64,000 bases of DNA from CAYZIB01 sp964478425 (lineage in GTDB: Bacteria; Bacillota_I; Bacilli_A; Acholeplasmatales; WRBM01). The translations under genes and the position numbers were made by a program. Under the pieces are notes generated by a model. The model was not told the DNA's origin. It did no database searches and saw only the letters and a program-made list of their open reading frames with translations. The stretch is taken from contig CAYZIB010000001.1 in NCBI GenBank assembly GCA_964478425.1, positions 48,684-112,683 on the forward strand, read 5' to 3'. Shown piece by piece: positions 18,065 through 28,395 of this stretch (position 1 is the stretch's first letter; each line of letters begins with the position of its first letter).

Positions 18065-19540
18065 ATGAATGATATTATATTAAATGATTTTTTAACTAGA
18101 ACAAAAGGAGAGTTCTATATAGGAGTAGTAGGAAGTGTTAGAAGTGGTAAATCAACATTTATTAAAAAATTTATGGAACTTGAAATATTACCATATATAA
18201 AAGATGATTTAGTTAAAAATAAAATAATTGACGAATTACCACAAACTCAAAGTGGAAAAACTATAATGACTGTAGAACCAAAATTTATTCCAAGTAATAC
18301 AGTTTCTATTAATATAGATAATGAAATTGAAATGAATGTAAGACTAGTTGATTCTGTTGGATTCGTTATACCTAAAGCATTAGGACACTTTAATGAAGAT
18401 GGTCCAAGAATGGTAAATACTCCTTGGTTTGAAGAACCAATACCATTTAAAGAAGCAGCAGAAATAGGAACAAAAAAAGTAATTCAAAATCATTCTACTT
18501 TAGGTATTATGATTACAAGTGATGGATCATTTGGTGAATTTGATCGAAGTGATTATAAAACTATAGAACCACAATTAATTGATGAATTAAAATCGTATGA
18601 TAAACCATTTGTTGTTGTTTTAAATAGTAAAGATCCATTAAATGAAAAAACATTAGAATATGAAAAAGAAATAAAAGAATTATACAATGTATCAGTTATA
18701 ACCATAAATGTAGAACAAATGACAAAAGATGATATTAATAACATTTTAAAAACTGCATTACTTGAATTTAAAATAGAAGAAATGAATATTTATTTACCTA
18801 ATTGGGTTAATGCATTAGATAATAAAAATAAATATAAAAATATGATAGATGATTATATTTTAAATCAAACAAATAATTTAAAAAGATTTAAAGATGCTGT
18901 TATGATTAAAGATAAATTATCTGAATTTGAACTTTTTAGTAGTGTTGAGATGACTAAAGTAGATCCTACAAATGGATGCGTTATGATAAATATTGAAGTA
19001 ATAGATGATATATATGATGAAATCATTAAAGATCTTATTGGCAATACAATAAATGATAAAAGTGATTTTATTAAAATATTAACAGAATATAAAGAATTAA
19101 AAAATAATTATGGTACATTAAAAGAAGCATTAGAAAAAGCAAAAGCAACCGGTTATGGAATTTCAATACCTGATTTTTTCGATATGAAATTAGATAAACC
19201 AGAAATTGTTAAACAAGGAAATAGATTTGGAGTAAAAATTAAAGCTCAAGCACCTACATTACATATTATAAAAGTTAATGTCAATTCAACATTTGAACCA
19301 ATTATAGGAACTGAAGAACAATGTAAAACATTAATTGATAATTTAATAAATGATAAAGAAGAAGATTTAAATAAAGTTTGGGAATCAGAAATTTTTGGTA
19401 GAAAATTAAAAGATTTAGTTATTGATGGGATGAAACAAAAATTATATTTAATGCCAAATAAAATTCAAGTTAAATTAGCAGATACTTTAGAAAGAATAGT
19501 AAATAGGGGAAACAGTACATTGATTGCTATATTATTATAA
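18065..19540 (+). CDS. spoIVA: Stage IV sporulation protein A (spore coat basement ATPase)
   Basis: Polymerises with ATP hydrolysis around the forespore to form the base of the coat. 491 residues against 492 in Bacillus. P-loop GSVRSGKST (G23-T31), the family-specific NEDGPRMVNTPWFEEPIPF and EAAEIGTKKVI segments, and the conserved hydrophobic C-terminus (STLIAILL) are all seen. Order der-gpsA-small gene-spoIVA matches Bacillus. The ribosome site is within a predicted hairpin. A strong terminator follows. Confidence 0.98.
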   Translation: MNDIILNDFLTRTKGEFYIGVVGSVRSGKSTFIKKFMELEILPYIKDDLVKNKIIDELPQTQSGKTIMTVEPKFIPSNTVSINIDNEIEMNVRLVDSVGFVIPKALGHFNEDGPRMVNTPWFEEPIPFKEAAEIGTKKVIQNHSTLGIMITSDGSFGEFDRSDYKTIEPQLIDELKSYDKPFVVVLNSKDPLNEKTLEYEKEIKELYNVSVITINVEQMTKDDINNILKTALLEFKIEEMNIYLPNWVNALDNKNKYKNMIDDYILNQTNNLKRFKDAVMIKDKLSEFELFSSVEMTKVDPTNGCVMINIEVIDDIYDEIIKDLIGNTINDKSDFIKILTEYKELKNNYGTLKEALEKAKATGYGISIPDFFDMKLDKPEIVKQGNRFGVKIKAQAPTLHIIKVNVNSTFEPIIGTEEQCKTLIDNLINDKEEDLNKVWESEIFGRKLKDLVIDGMKQKLYLMPNKIQVKLADTLERIVNRGNSTLIAILL

Positions 19541-19541
19541 A

Positions 19542-19572
19542 AAAATAGGAAGAAATTTTCTTCCTATTTTAA
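19542..19572. terminator. Bidirectional terminator between spoIVA and the small minus-strand gene
   Basis: Near-perfect inverted repeat (19542-19555 with 19557-19570) flanked by A and U runs, so it can stop transcription from both sides. Confidence 0.9.
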
Positions 19573-19580
19573 TGTTTTTA

Positions 19581-19769
19581 TTAAAATTTATCGATTATTT
19601 CAATAATCAACGCAACTAATGTTGAACATACAAATCCAATTGTTAAAATAACAACAGCTAATTTACCCCACCATTTTTTAGTTGGATTTGATAATGTCTC
19701 AGATAAAGAACTTGATTTTTTTTCTTGTTTTTCTTCTTTTTTAAATTTTTTATATGATTTATTTGCCAC
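19581..19769 (-). CDS. Small single-span membrane protein, unknown
   Basis: 62 residues: a basic, Lys/Ser-rich cytoplasmic N-terminus (about 35 residues), then one hydrophobic span (LAVVILTIGFVCSTLVALII) and a short C-terminal tail. Start is GTG at 19769 with GAGGTG five bases upstream on the minus strand. It is bounded by the bidirectional terminator at its 3' end and lies divergent to dinB. The good ribosome site and coherent layout support a real gene; I do not recognise the family. Confidence 0.65.
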   Translation of the reverse strand: MANKSYKKFKKEEKQEKKSSSLSETLSNPTKKWWGKLAVVILTIGFVCSTLVALIIEIIDKF

Positions 19770-19850
19770 AATAACACCTCACTATGTTATAATATTAATA
19801 GTATACAAAAAGTATTATATAATAAAATTTAAAAAAAAGGAAGAGTTTTT

Positions 19851-21035
19851 ATGCAAAATGTAAAAATAATTTTTCATGTTGATATGAACGCTTTTTTTTG
19901 TTCAGTAGAAGAAATTAAAAATCCATATTTAAAAGGAAAAGCCTTTGCAATAGGTAATGAAAAAACTTCAAGAGGTGTAATTTCAACATGTAGTTATGAA
20001 GCAAGAAAATATGGGATAAAAAGTGCTATGAGTGTTATTAAAGCTAAAGAAATATTACCATCATTAATATTTGTAGATTCAAATTTCGAATTATATAATT
20101 ATTATTCAAATATGTTTATGGATTTATTGTTAGAATATACAGATAAAGTCTTTATGGCTTCTGTTGATGAAGCATATATGGATGTTACTGATATCGATTA
20201 TATTCATCCTTTATCTTTAGCAGAAGAAATTCAAAAAAGAGTTTTAGAAGAACTTAATTTACCTTGCTCAATTGGAATTGGTCCTACATTATTTTTAGCT
20301 AAAATGGCATCTGATATGAAAAAACCATTAGGTATAACAGTGTTAAGAAAAAGAGAATTAAAAGAAAAATTATATCCTTTAGATATTAAAGAAATGTATG
20401 GTGTAGGAAAAAAAACATATCCATTATTTTATGAAAATAACATTAAAACAATTAATGATTTTGTTAATAATTATGACTTATTAATAAAAAATCAAAAATT
20501 TAGTAAAAAAATTTTAGAAGAATTATATTTATGTGCAACCGGTAAGTCAACTGATATAGTTGATCCTTATAAATATAATGAACCGACAAGCATTGGAGTT
20601 TCTAAAACATTAAATATTGATACTGATAATGAATTAGTTTTAAAACAAGAATTAAAACAACTTGCTATTGAACTTGCATCAAGAATTATAAATTATAATA
20701 AACATGCAAAAACAATAAGTATTCAAATTAAATATTATAATTTTAAAACAACACAAAAAAGTAAGACATTAAATGAATATATAAATAATCAAGAAGATAT
20801 ATTTGATTATGCGTATGATCTATTTTTAGAAAATTGGAATTTTAATGAAGTAAGATTATTAGGTATAACACTTAGTAATTTTAAACAAGATATTGATGAT
20901 ATAAATCTTTTTAATATTCCAGTTATTAAGAATAAAGATATAGAAGTTGAAAAATTATTAAATAGATTAAAAAATGAATTTGGTGAAAATATAATTGATT
21001 TGGGAATAAAAAAAGATAATAAAAAATCTAAATAA
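19851..21035 (+). CDS. dinB: DNA polymerase IV (Y family)
   Basis: Error-prone lesion-bypass polymerase. HVDMNAFFCSVEE at the N-terminus holds the first metal-binding Asp and steric-gate region; ASVDEAYMD carries the catalytic D106-E107. IGIGPTLFLAKMASDMKKP and the little-finger domain follow. 394 residues, full length. No LexA box was recognised upstream; a -10 TATAAT lies at 19818-19823. Its stop is two bases from the end of the convergent ispH. Confidence 0.97.
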   Translation: MQNVKIIFHVDMNAFFCSVEEIKNPYLKGKAFAIGNEKTSRGVISTCSYEARKYGIKSAMSVIKAKEILPSLIFVDSNFELYNYYSNMFMDLLLEYTDKVFMASVDEAYMDVTDIDYIHPLSLAEEIQKRVLEELNLPCSIGIGPTLFLAKMASDMKKPLGITVLRKRELKEKLYPLDIKEMYGVGKKTYPLFYENNIKTINDFVNNYDLLIKNQKFSKKILEELYLCATGKSTDIVDPYKYNEPTSIGVSKTLNIDTDNELVLKQELKQLAIELASRIINYNKHAKTISIQIKYYNFKTTQKSKTLNEYINNQEDIFDYAYDLFLENWNFNEVRLLGITLSNFKQDIDDINLFNIPVIKNKDIEVEKLLNRLKNEFGENIIDLGIKKDNKKSK

Positions 21036-21037
21036 TA

Positions 21038-21859
21038 TTAAATATTGTTTAAATAATTTATTATCTCTTTTTTTAAAAAATTTGGAGTAGATGTTCCTGA
21101 TATTATTCCAATTTTTTTATAATTATTAAAATTTTTATTAAATAATTCTTTATATGATTCAATGAAAATTGCTTTATTATGATATATTTTAGCTAATTCA
21201 TATAGTTCATTACAATTGCTACTTGTTTTATCACCAACAACAATCACTAAATCTAATTTTTCGTGATTTTTAATAATATTTTGTCTTTTTATTGTTTCTG
21301 AACATATTGTATTTTCAATTATTGCATTTTTAAAATTATTTTTAATATATTCATGAATTAAATTTAAATCTTCAATTTTTAATGTTGTTTGATTTACAAC
21401 ATATATTTTTTCATTTTTAAAATCTAAATTTAAATCACTTACTTTTTCAATTAAGTATATATCATTAGAATAACTAATTATTCCTTTTGTTTCTGTATGA
21501 TTTTTTTTACCAATATAAAAAATTTTATAGTCTTTATCTAAATAATTTAAAATTTTTGATTTTATATTTTTTATTATTGGACATGTTGCGTCAATTATAT
21601 TTATATTATTATTTTTTAAATAATCAATATTTTTTTTTGTTGTTCCATGGGCTGTAATTATTAATGAATCATTTAGTTTTAATGTTTTTAAATTATCTAT
21701 TTCATTAATATTTTTTGATTTAATTTCTTCTTGAACATAAGAATTATGTACTAATTTTCCTAAAATATAATAATTTTTATAACTATTTTCTTTTATAATA
21801 TTTAAAGCATTTTTAACACCAAAACAATATTCATCATTATATAAATCAATAATATCCAT
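21038..21859 (-). CDS. ispH: 4-hydroxy-3-methylbut-2-enyl diphosphate reductase
   Basis: Last step of the MEP isoprenoid pathway, an iron-sulfur enzyme. The three cluster cysteines are visible in YCFGVKNAL, DATCPI and NTICSETIKRQ, along with TAHGTTKK, HTETKG and SGTSTP. 273 residues, slightly short. Start at 21859 follows GGTGAT on the minus strand. It is divergent from the cshB-type helicase, the same neighbourhood as in Bacillus (ispH/yqfP near cshB/yqfR). Presence implies isoprenoids are made by the MEP route. Confidence 0.95.
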   Translation of the reverse strand: MDIIDLYNDEYCFGVKNALNIIKENSYKNYYILGKLVHNSYVQEEIKSKNINEIDNLKTLKLNDSLIITAHGTTKKNIDYLKNNNINIIDATCPIIKNIKSKILNYLDKDYKIFYIGKKNHTETKGIISYSNDIYLIEKVSDLNLDFKNEKIYVVNQTTLKIEDLNLIHEYIKNNFKNAIIENTICSETIKRQNIIKNHEKLDLVIVVGDKTSSNCNELYELAKIYHNKAIFIESYKELFNKNFNNYKKIGIISGTSTPNFLKKEIINYLNNI

Positions 21860-21939
21860 TTTATCACCATTTATATTATATTATTTAACTAGATTTTTTA
21901 AAAGAAAAATTGTATAATATTTTAAAAAAGGAGTATGTT

Positions 21940-23229
21940 ATGAGTTTACAAGATTTTAATATTAAAGAATATATAATAAAAAGTTTAGAAGAAATTGGTT
22001 TTAAAGATTATACAGATATTCAAAAAAAAGTTATTAAAGAAGCATTAGATAATAATAATTTAATTGCATGTTCAAAAACAGGAAGTGGTAAAACCCATGC
22101 TTTTTTAATTCCAGTTTTTAATAATATTTCTGAATCAATTAAAAAAACTCAAGCTGTAATTATGGCTCCTACAAAAGAACTTGCTATTCAAATTTATACT
22201 TTTTCAAAAAAAATAAATCCGAATATTGATATTAAATGTTTTACTGGAGGTAGCGATAGAAAAAGGGATATCGAAAAATTAAAAAATAGTAGCCCTATTA
22301 TTGTTATTGGTACTCCTGGAAGAATTAATGATTATTTAAAAGAAGGAATATTGAATCTAAGTTCTACTAAAATGTTTGTTGTTGATGAAGCTGATATGAC
22401 ATTTGAAAATGGTTTTTTAGATGATGTTTATAATATAGTTAATAGTAATCAAGATGCTCAAATAATGGTATTTTCAGCCACAATATTTGAACAAATTAAA
22501 GCTTTTATGAAAAAGGTTACCAAAAACAAAGCTTATAGTTTAATATATAGTAATGATTTTAAAGACTTAAAAATAGATCATTATTTTATTAAACTTAAAA
22601 AAAATGAAGATAAATGGAATGCATTACTAAAATTCATTAAATTAAAAAATCCTTATTTATGTATGATTTTTGCTAATACAAAGAAGAAAGTTGAAGAAAT
22701 ACATGAATTTTTATTAAATAATGGAATAGATAATTTAGAAATACATGGTAATTTAACATCAAGAAAAAGAAAACAAAATATATTAGAATCAAAAAGATTA
22801 AAATATCAATATATTGTTTGCTCTGATATAGCTGCTAGAGGTATTGATATTGAAGGAGTTTCTGTAGTATTAAATTTTGAATTACCAACTGATATTGAAT
22901 TTTATTTACATAGAAGTGGAAGAACTGGTAGAAATAATTTTTCAGGAGAATGTTATAGCTTTTATGATTTTGATAATAAAGAATACATTGATTATTTAGA
23001 AAGTAAAGGTTTAAAAATTAATTATAAAAAATTTATAGAAGATGAGTTAGTTGATTTAAATGTAAATAGAGAAAAAAGAGTAAAACCTGTTAAAGAATCT
23101 GAAATTTTAGCTAAAAAATTAGTTAAAAAAAGTAATAAAGTAAAACCTGGTTATAAGAAAAAATATCAAGAAGAAGTTAAAAAAACTGTAAAAAAATTAG
23201 AAAAAAATAAAAAAAGATATTTTAAATAG
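21940..23229 (+). CDS. cshB: DEAD-box RNA helicase (CshB-like)
   Basis: ATP-dependent RNA unwinding. Motifs: SKTGSGKT (Walker A, residues 45-52), PTKELAIQ, GTPGR, DEAD at 149-152, SAT, and HRSGRTGR. 429 residues from ATG 21940, chosen because AAAAAGGAG lies just before it; an in-frame TTG at 21910 overlaps the -10 TATAAT (21913-21918). The C-terminal 40 residues are Lys-rich and probably bind RNA. CshB is favoured over CshA by the neighbouring ispH. It appears to head a cshB-pyk-glpK-tgt operon. Confidence 0.92.
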   Translation: MSLQDFNIKEYIIKSLEEIGFKDYTDIQKKVIKEALDNNNLIACSKTGSGKTHAFLIPVFNNISESIKKTQAVIMAPTKELAIQIYTFSKKINPNIDIKCFTGGSDRKRDIEKLKNSSPIIVIGTPGRINDYLKEGILNLSSTKMFVVDEADMTFENGFLDDVYNIVNSNQDAQIMVFSATIFEQIKAFMKKVTKNKAYSLIYSNDFKDLKIDHYFIKLKKNEDKWNALLKFIKLKNPYLCMIFANTKKKVEEIHEFLLNNGIDNLEIHGNLTSRKRKQNILESKRLKYQYIVCSDIAARGIDIEGVSVVLNFELPTDIEFYLHRSGRTGRNNFSGECYSFYDFDNKEYIDYLESKGLKINYKKFIEDELVDLNVNREKRVKPVKESEILAKKLVKKSNKVKPGYKKKYQEEVKKTVKKLEKNKKRYFK

Positions 23230-23238
23230 GAGGAAATT

Positions 23239-24654
23239 ATGCGTAAAACAAAAATTATTTGTACATTAGGACCAGCAGTTGATTCAAAAGAAATGTTAAA
23301 AAGTTTAATGTTAAATGGAATGGATTGTGCAAGAATAAATTTTTCTCATGGTACACATCAAGAACAAAAGGTTCGTATGGATTTAGTAAAAAGTTTAAGA
23401 AAAGAATTAAATTTACCAATTCCAATTTTATTAGATACAAAAGGACCTGAAATTCGTTTAAGAGATTTTAAAGATAATTCTGTTTATTTAAATCAGGGTC
23501 AAAAATTTATTTTATCTGCTAATTATGATTTAATTGGAGATGAAAATATAGTAGGTTTAACATATCCAAATTTAGCAAAATATGTAAATATTGGATGCAA
23601 AATTTTAATTGATGATGGAAAAATTGGATTAGAAGTTACAAATATTTTAGATAAGGATTTAGAGTGTATTGTTTTAAATTCAGGATTTGTAAGTAATCAC
23701 AAAAGTATAAATATTCCAAATGTTATTGTTGATATGCCGTATTTATCAGAAGTTGATAAAAAGGATATTTTATTTGGAATAAAAGAAGATGTTGATTATA
23801 TCGCTGCATCTTTTGTAAGAAGAAAACAAGATGTAATAGATTTAAGAAATTTTTTAAATGAAAATAATGGAAAAAATATTTTAATTATATCTAAAATTGA
23901 AAATACCGAAGGTATTAGTAATATGCAAGAGATAATTGATGAATCAGATGGTATAATGGTAGCAAGAGGAGATATGGGTGTTGAAGTACCATTTACAAAA
24001 TTACCAGCTATTCAAAAAAACATGATTAAAAGATGTTATGAATCTGGAAAATTAGTTATTACAGCAACTCAAATGTTAGACTCAATGCAACAAAATCCAA
24101 GACCAACAAGAGCAGAAGTAAGTGATGTTGCAAATGCTATATATGATAAGACTACAGGAATTATGTTAAGTGGTGAATCTGCAGCTGGAAAATATCCTAT
24201 TGAATCTGTTACAGCTATGTCTGATATTGCATTATTTGCTGAAAGCTCAATTAATTATAAAAAAAGATTTTATGAAAAGAATCTTGATTTAGGAAATGAT
24301 TTTTTATCTGCAATTTGTAATTCTGCTTGTAATGCAAGTTACCAAATTGATGCTAAAGCAATTATTTGTGTAACTAAAAATGGATTAACTGCATTTAAAC
24401 TTGCTGCGTATAAACCTAATTGTCCAATAATTGCAGTAGTTGTAAATGAAAAAGCTATGAGACAACTTAATTTAGCATGGAATGTTTTACCTATTTTAGC
24501 AACCGAAAAACATACAACTGATGAAATATTTATGCATGGAATAGAAAAAGCTTTAGAAAGTAAGTTAGTTAATAAAGGTGATAAAGTAATTATAACTGGT
24601 GGTTCAGCAATTGGATTAAAATCAACAGATATGATGAAATTACATATTGTTTAA
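23239..24654 (+). CDS. pyk: Pyruvate kinase
   Basis: Final ATP-generating step of glycolysis. Recognised by ARINFSHG, LLDTKGPEIR, the ISKIENTEG active lysine, and MVARGDMGVEVP and KTTGIMLSGESAAGKYP. 471 residues: it lacks the extra C-terminal PEP-utiliser-like domain found in Bacillus pyruvate kinase. Strong AGGAGG site. Its TAA stop shares a base with the glpK ATG (TAATG), so the two are coupled. Confidence 0.98.
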   Translation: MRKTKIICTLGPAVDSKEMLKSLMLNGMDCARINFSHGTHQEQKVRMDLVKSLRKELNLPIPILLDTKGPEIRLRDFKDNSVYLNQGQKFILSANYDLIGDENIVGLTYPNLAKYVNIGCKILIDDGKIGLEVTNILDKDLECIVLNSGFVSNHKSINIPNVIVDMPYLSEVDKKDILFGIKEDVDYIAASFVRRKQDVIDLRNFLNENNGKNILIISKIENTEGISNMQEIIDESDGIMVARGDMGVEVPFTKLPAIQKNMIKRCYESGKLVITATQMLDSMQQNPRPTRAEVSDVANAIYDKTTGIMLSGESAAGKYPIESVTAMSDIALFAESSINYKKRFYEKNLDLGNDFLSAICNSACNASYQIDAKAIICVTKNGLTAFKLAAYKPNCPIIAVVVNEKAMRQLNLAWNVLPILATEKHTTDEIFMHGIEKALESKLVNKGDKVIITGGSAIGLKSTDMMKLHIV

Positions 24655-26120
24655 TGGAAAAGAAGTATATTATTGCCCTTGATCAGGGTACAACATCTTC
24701 AAGATGTGTTATATATGATAAAAATTTTAATATCGTTATAAAAGAACAAATAAAATTAAATCAAATTTATCCTGAAAATGGATATGTTGAATTTGATCCT
24801 TTTTTAATATTAGATTCTATAAAAAATGCATTACATAATGCAATTAGTAAATCCAATATATTAGTATCAGAAATTATTTCTATTGGTATTACAAATCAAA
24901 GAGAAACAGTCATATTATGGGATAAATTAACTGGTAAACCTGTTTATAATGCAATATGTTGGCAATGTAAAAGAACAAGTTCATTTTGTGATTCATTAAT
25001 AAAAAATGGATATAGCAAATTAATAAAAGATAAAACTGGATTGAATATTGATCCTTATTTTAGTGCGACTAAGATTAAATGGGTTTTAGAAAATTGTGAT
25101 ATATGTAATAAATTGATTTTAGAAGATAGATTATTATGTGGTACAGTTGATACTTGGTTAATTTGGAATTTAACAAAAGAAAAAAATCATTTTACTGATT
25201 ATACTAATGCATCTAGAACAATGTTATTTAATATAAATTCATTAGTATATGATAAAGATTTATTAAAGTTATTTAATATTCCTTTAAATATATTACCAGA
25301 AGTAAAAAATTCTAATGATTTATTTGGACATATTAAGATTAATAATTTAGATATTCCAATTAAATCAGTTTTAGGTGATCAACAATCATCATTTTTTGGA
25401 CAAAAATGTTTTAATATTGGTGATGTTAAAAATACATATGGAACAGGTTGTTTTATTTTAATGAATATTGGAGATAAACCAGTATATGATAATAATGGTT
25501 TGCTTACTACAATTGGATATAAAATAAATGATAAAATATGCTATTGCCTTGAAGGTTCAATATTTATGGCAGGTGCATTACTTGAATGGTTAAAAGATGA
25601 TTTGAATTTGATTGATGATATATCTAAATCAAGTGATATTGCTTTAAGTTTAGATGATTCAAATGGTGTATATATTGTTCCTGCTTTTCAAGGCTTAGGA
25701 ACACCATATTGGGATTATAAAGCTAGGGGTACTATTTTTGGACTTACTAGAGGAACTAATAAAAATCATCTTATTAGAGCTTCTTTAGAGTCAATTGCAT
25801 TTCAAGTTAAAGATATTATTTTAACAATGGAAAAATCATCTAATAAAAAAATATCAATTTTAAAAGTTGATGGTGGAGCAAGTAAAAATGATTTTTTAAT
25901 GCAATTTCAAAGTGATATATTAAATACAAAAGTAATAAGAAATAAAATGACAGAAGCAACTTCATTAGGAACAGCAATGCTTGCATGTTATAATGATATT
26001 AATTTAGATGATATAACAAGTGATTATGATATTTTTATAAATAACATGGATATTAATAAAAATACGATGTTATATAAAAATTGGGAAAAAGCCATATTAC
26101 ATACTAAAAATTGGCTTTAA
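24654..26120 (+). CDS. glpK: Glycerol kinase
   Basis: ATP-dependent phosphorylation of glycerol. FGGY-kinase motifs: DQGTTSSR (residues 10-17), ITNQRETVILWD, the DTWLIWNL and GDQQSSFFGQ segments, GTGCF, and DGGASKNDFLMQFQSD. 488 residues. With gpsA in this window the cell can obtain glycerol 3-phosphate two ways; no glpF or glpD is next to it. It sits between pyk and tgt in a single transcription unit. Confidence 0.97.
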   Translation: MEKKYIIALDQGTTSSRCVIYDKNFNIVIKEQIKLNQIYPENGYVEFDPFLILDSIKNALHNAISKSNILVSEIISIGITNQRETVILWDKLTGKPVYNAICWQCKRTSSFCDSLIKNGYSKLIKDKTGLNIDPYFSATKIKWVLENCDICNKLILEDRLLCGTVDTWLIWNLTKEKNHFTDYTNASRTMLFNINSLVYDKDLLKLFNIPLNILPEVKNSNDLFGHIKINNLDIPIKSVLGDQQSSFFGQKCFNIGDVKNTYGTGCFILMNIGDKPVYDNNGLLTTIGYKINDKICYCLEGSIFMAGALLEWLKDDLNLIDDISKSSDIALSLDDSNGVYIVPAFQGLGTPYWDYKARGTIFGLTRGTNKNHLIRASLESIAFQVKDIILTMEKSSNKKISILKVDGGASKNDFLMQFQSDILNTKVIRNKMTEATSLGTAMLACYNDINLDDITSDYDIFINNMDINKNTMLYKNWEKAILHTKNWL

Positions 26121-26133
26121 TTTGGAGGAAACA

Positions 26134-27255
26134 ATGGATAGAGCATTAGAATTTGAAGTCTTAAAGGAAGAAAAAAATACAAAAGCAAGAATAGGAAAAT
26201 TAAAAACTAAAAGTGGTACATATGATACACCAATTTTTATGCCAGTAGGAACAAAAGCAACCGTAAAAACATTAGAAGTAGATGAAATAAATGAAGTATC
26301 AGATGGATTAATACTTGCTAATACTTATCATTTATGGCTTCAACCAGGTTTAGAAGTATTAAAATTAAATGGTGGAGTTAAAAAATTTATGAATTTTAAT
26401 GGAAGTTTATTAACAGATAGTGGAGGATTTCAAGTATTCTCATTATCTAAAATAAGAAAAATAGAAGAAGAAGGAGTATATTTTAGACACCATAAATCAG
26501 GAGAAAAATTATTTTTATCCCCAGAAAAAGCTATTGAAATTCAAAATGTAATCGGTAGTGATATAATGATGTCTTTAGATGAATGTCCACCTTTTTATTC
26601 ATCATATGATTATATGAAAAATAGCGTTGATAGAACTATTCGTTGGGCTAAAAGATGTTATGATTTTAATCAAAATAAAGATCAAGCATTATTTGGTATT
26701 GTTCAAGGTGGTCCTTATAAAGATTTAAGAAAATATTGTATAAATGAATTATCTAAAATTGATTTTGATGGTTTTTCAATTGGAGGATTATCTGTTGGAG
26801 AAACTAAAAAAGAAATGTATGAAATGTTAGAATATTTATCAAATGAAATGCCATACGATAAACCAAGATATTTAATGGGAGTTGGATCTCCTGATGATTT
26901 GATTAATGGTGTAATAAATGGTGTTGACATGTTTGATTGTGTGTTACCAACAAGAATAGCAAGACATGGAACAGTTTTTACAAAATATGGTAAGCTTTTA
27001 ATTAAAAATAAAGAATTTGAAAAGGATTTAAATCCTCTTGATAGTACTTGTAATTGTAAAGTTTGTAAAAACTATACAAGAAGTTATTTAAGGCATTTGA
27101 TTAAAGCTGAAGAAATTTTAGGCGCAAGACTATTAACATATCACAATTTATATTTTTTAAAAAATTTAATGCATGAATTAAGAAATGCAATTAAAGAAGA
27201 TAGATTATTAGAATATAAAGAAGAGTTTTATAAAAATTATGGATATGAAGATTAA
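26134..27255 (+). CDS. tgt: tRNA-guanine transglycosylase (queuine/preQ1)
   Basis: Exchanges guanine-34 for preQ1 in tRNAs with GUN anticodons. TDSGGFQVFSL carries catalytic D95; GIVQGG, GGLSVGE, FDCVLPTRIARHG and a zinc site CNCKVC followed by a distal His (TYHN) are seen. 373 residues from ATG 26134, chosen because GGAGG at 26124-26128 precedes it; the in-frame TTG at 26122 overlaps that site. Last gene of the cshB-pyk-glpK-tgt run, ended by a terminator. Confidence 0.97.
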   Translation: MDRALEFEVLKEEKNTKARIGKLKTKSGTYDTPIFMPVGTKATVKTLEVDEINEVSDGLILANTYHLWLQPGLEVLKLNGGVKKFMNFNGSLLTDSGGFQVFSLSKIRKIEEEGVYFRHHKSGEKLFLSPEKAIEIQNVIGSDIMMSLDECPPFYSSYDYMKNSVDRTIRWAKRCYDFNQNKDQALFGIVQGGPYKDLRKYCINELSKIDFDGFSIGGLSVGETKKEMYEMLEYLSNEMPYDKPRYLMGVGSPDDLINGVINGVDMFDCVLPTRIARHGTVFTKYGKLLIKNKEFEKDLNPLDSTCNCKVCKNYTRSYLRHLIKAEEILGARLLTYHNLYFLKNLMHELRNAIKEDRLLEYKEEFYKNYGYED

Positions 27256-27286
27256 AACACATTTTTTTGATGTGTTTTTTTTATTA
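27254..27286 (+). terminator. Terminator after tgt
   Basis: Stem AAACACAT with ATGTGTTT around a T-rich loop, followed by a run of U residues. Confidence 0.88.
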
Positions 27287-27315
27287 TTTAAATCATATAT
27301 TTAAATGGTGAATAT

Positions 27316-28395
27316 ATGAAATATGCAAAAAGAATTAAAATATCAACTTTTATATTAGTTTTATTTGGTATATTAATGATTTATAGTGCATCTTGTATAT
27401 GGGCAGAATATAAATATAATAATCCATATTATTATCTTATTAGACAAATATTGTTTGCTATAATAGGAATAATAATTTTTATTATTGTTAATAAAATTAA
27501 TATATTTTTTTGGTATAAAAATGCAAGTATTATTTTCTTATTAAGTTTAATTTTATTAATTTTAGTTTTAATTCCAGGAATAGGAATAGTAAGAGGTGGT
27601 GCTAGAAGTTGGATTGGAATAGGAAATTTTTCAATTCAACCTGCAGAATTTATTAAAATATTTTTTATGATTTTATTAAGTAAATATTTATCAAATTATC
27701 CTAAAGATATTAAAAGTTTAAAAAATCTGATTTTTTTAGGATTATTAATAGGTTTTATAACAATTTTAATTATGTTAGAACCAGATTTAGGAACAGCAAT
27801 TGTATTTTTATTATCAATAGGAATATTAATTATAATTAGTGGATTACCATTTAAATATTTTATAATAATAATTTTATTTAGTATTGTTGGTTTTTCGTTT
27901 TTAATCATATCAGAACCATATAGAATAAATAGAATTATATCTTTTATTGATCCTTGGAAAGATCCTTTAAACACTGGATTTCAAACTATACAATCTTTAT
28001 ATGCATTAGTTCCATCAGGCATATTTGGGTTAGGCTTATTTAAAAGTAAACAAAAATATTTTTATTTACCAGAACCACAAACAGATTTTATATTTGCTAT
28101 TATAAAAGAAGAATTAGGTTTAATAGGTGTCATTTTTTTATTAACCTTATTTTTTATTATTTTTTATAATGGAATTTTGATTTCTTTAAAAACAAAAAAT
28201 TTATTTTTAAAATATCTAGCACTAGGAATAATTATTTTATTATTTGTTCAGTTTTTTATTAATATTTCAGTTGTAATTGGATTATTACCTGTTACAGGAA
28301 TAACTTTACCGTTTATTAGTTATGGTGGATCAAGCTTATTATTAAATATTTTTGGTATTTCATTATTATGTAAAATAGGGAGAGAAGAAAAATGA
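27316..28395 (+). CDS. SEDS peptidoglycan polymerase (FtsW/SpoVE)
   Basis: A glycosyltransferase that polymerises lipid II for septal or spore wall. 359 residues, about ten hydrophobic segments, with the family GARSWIGIGNFSIQPAEF segment and the C-terminal GITLPFISYGGSSLL. Whether it is the vegetative FtsW or the sporulation SpoVE cannot be decided from sequence; its place just before murG matches spoVE in Bacillus. It overlaps murG by four bases. Confidence 0.92.
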   Translation: MKYAKRIKISTFILVLFGILMIYSASCIWAEYKYNNPYYYLIRQILFAIIGIIIFIIVNKINIFFWYKNASIIFLLSLILLILVLIPGIGIVRGGARSWIGIGNFSIQPAEFIKIFFMILLSKYLSNYPKDIKSLKNLIFLGLLIGFITILIMLEPDLGTAIVFLLSIGILIIISGLPFKYFIIIILFSIVGFSFLIISEPYRINRIISFIDPWKDPLNTGFQTIQSLYALVPSGIFGLGLFKSKQKYFYLPEPQTDFIFAIIKEELGLIGVIFLLTLFFIIFYNGILISLKTKNLFLKYLALGIIILLFVQFFINISVVIGLLPVTGITLPFISYGGSSLLLNIFGISLLCKIGREEK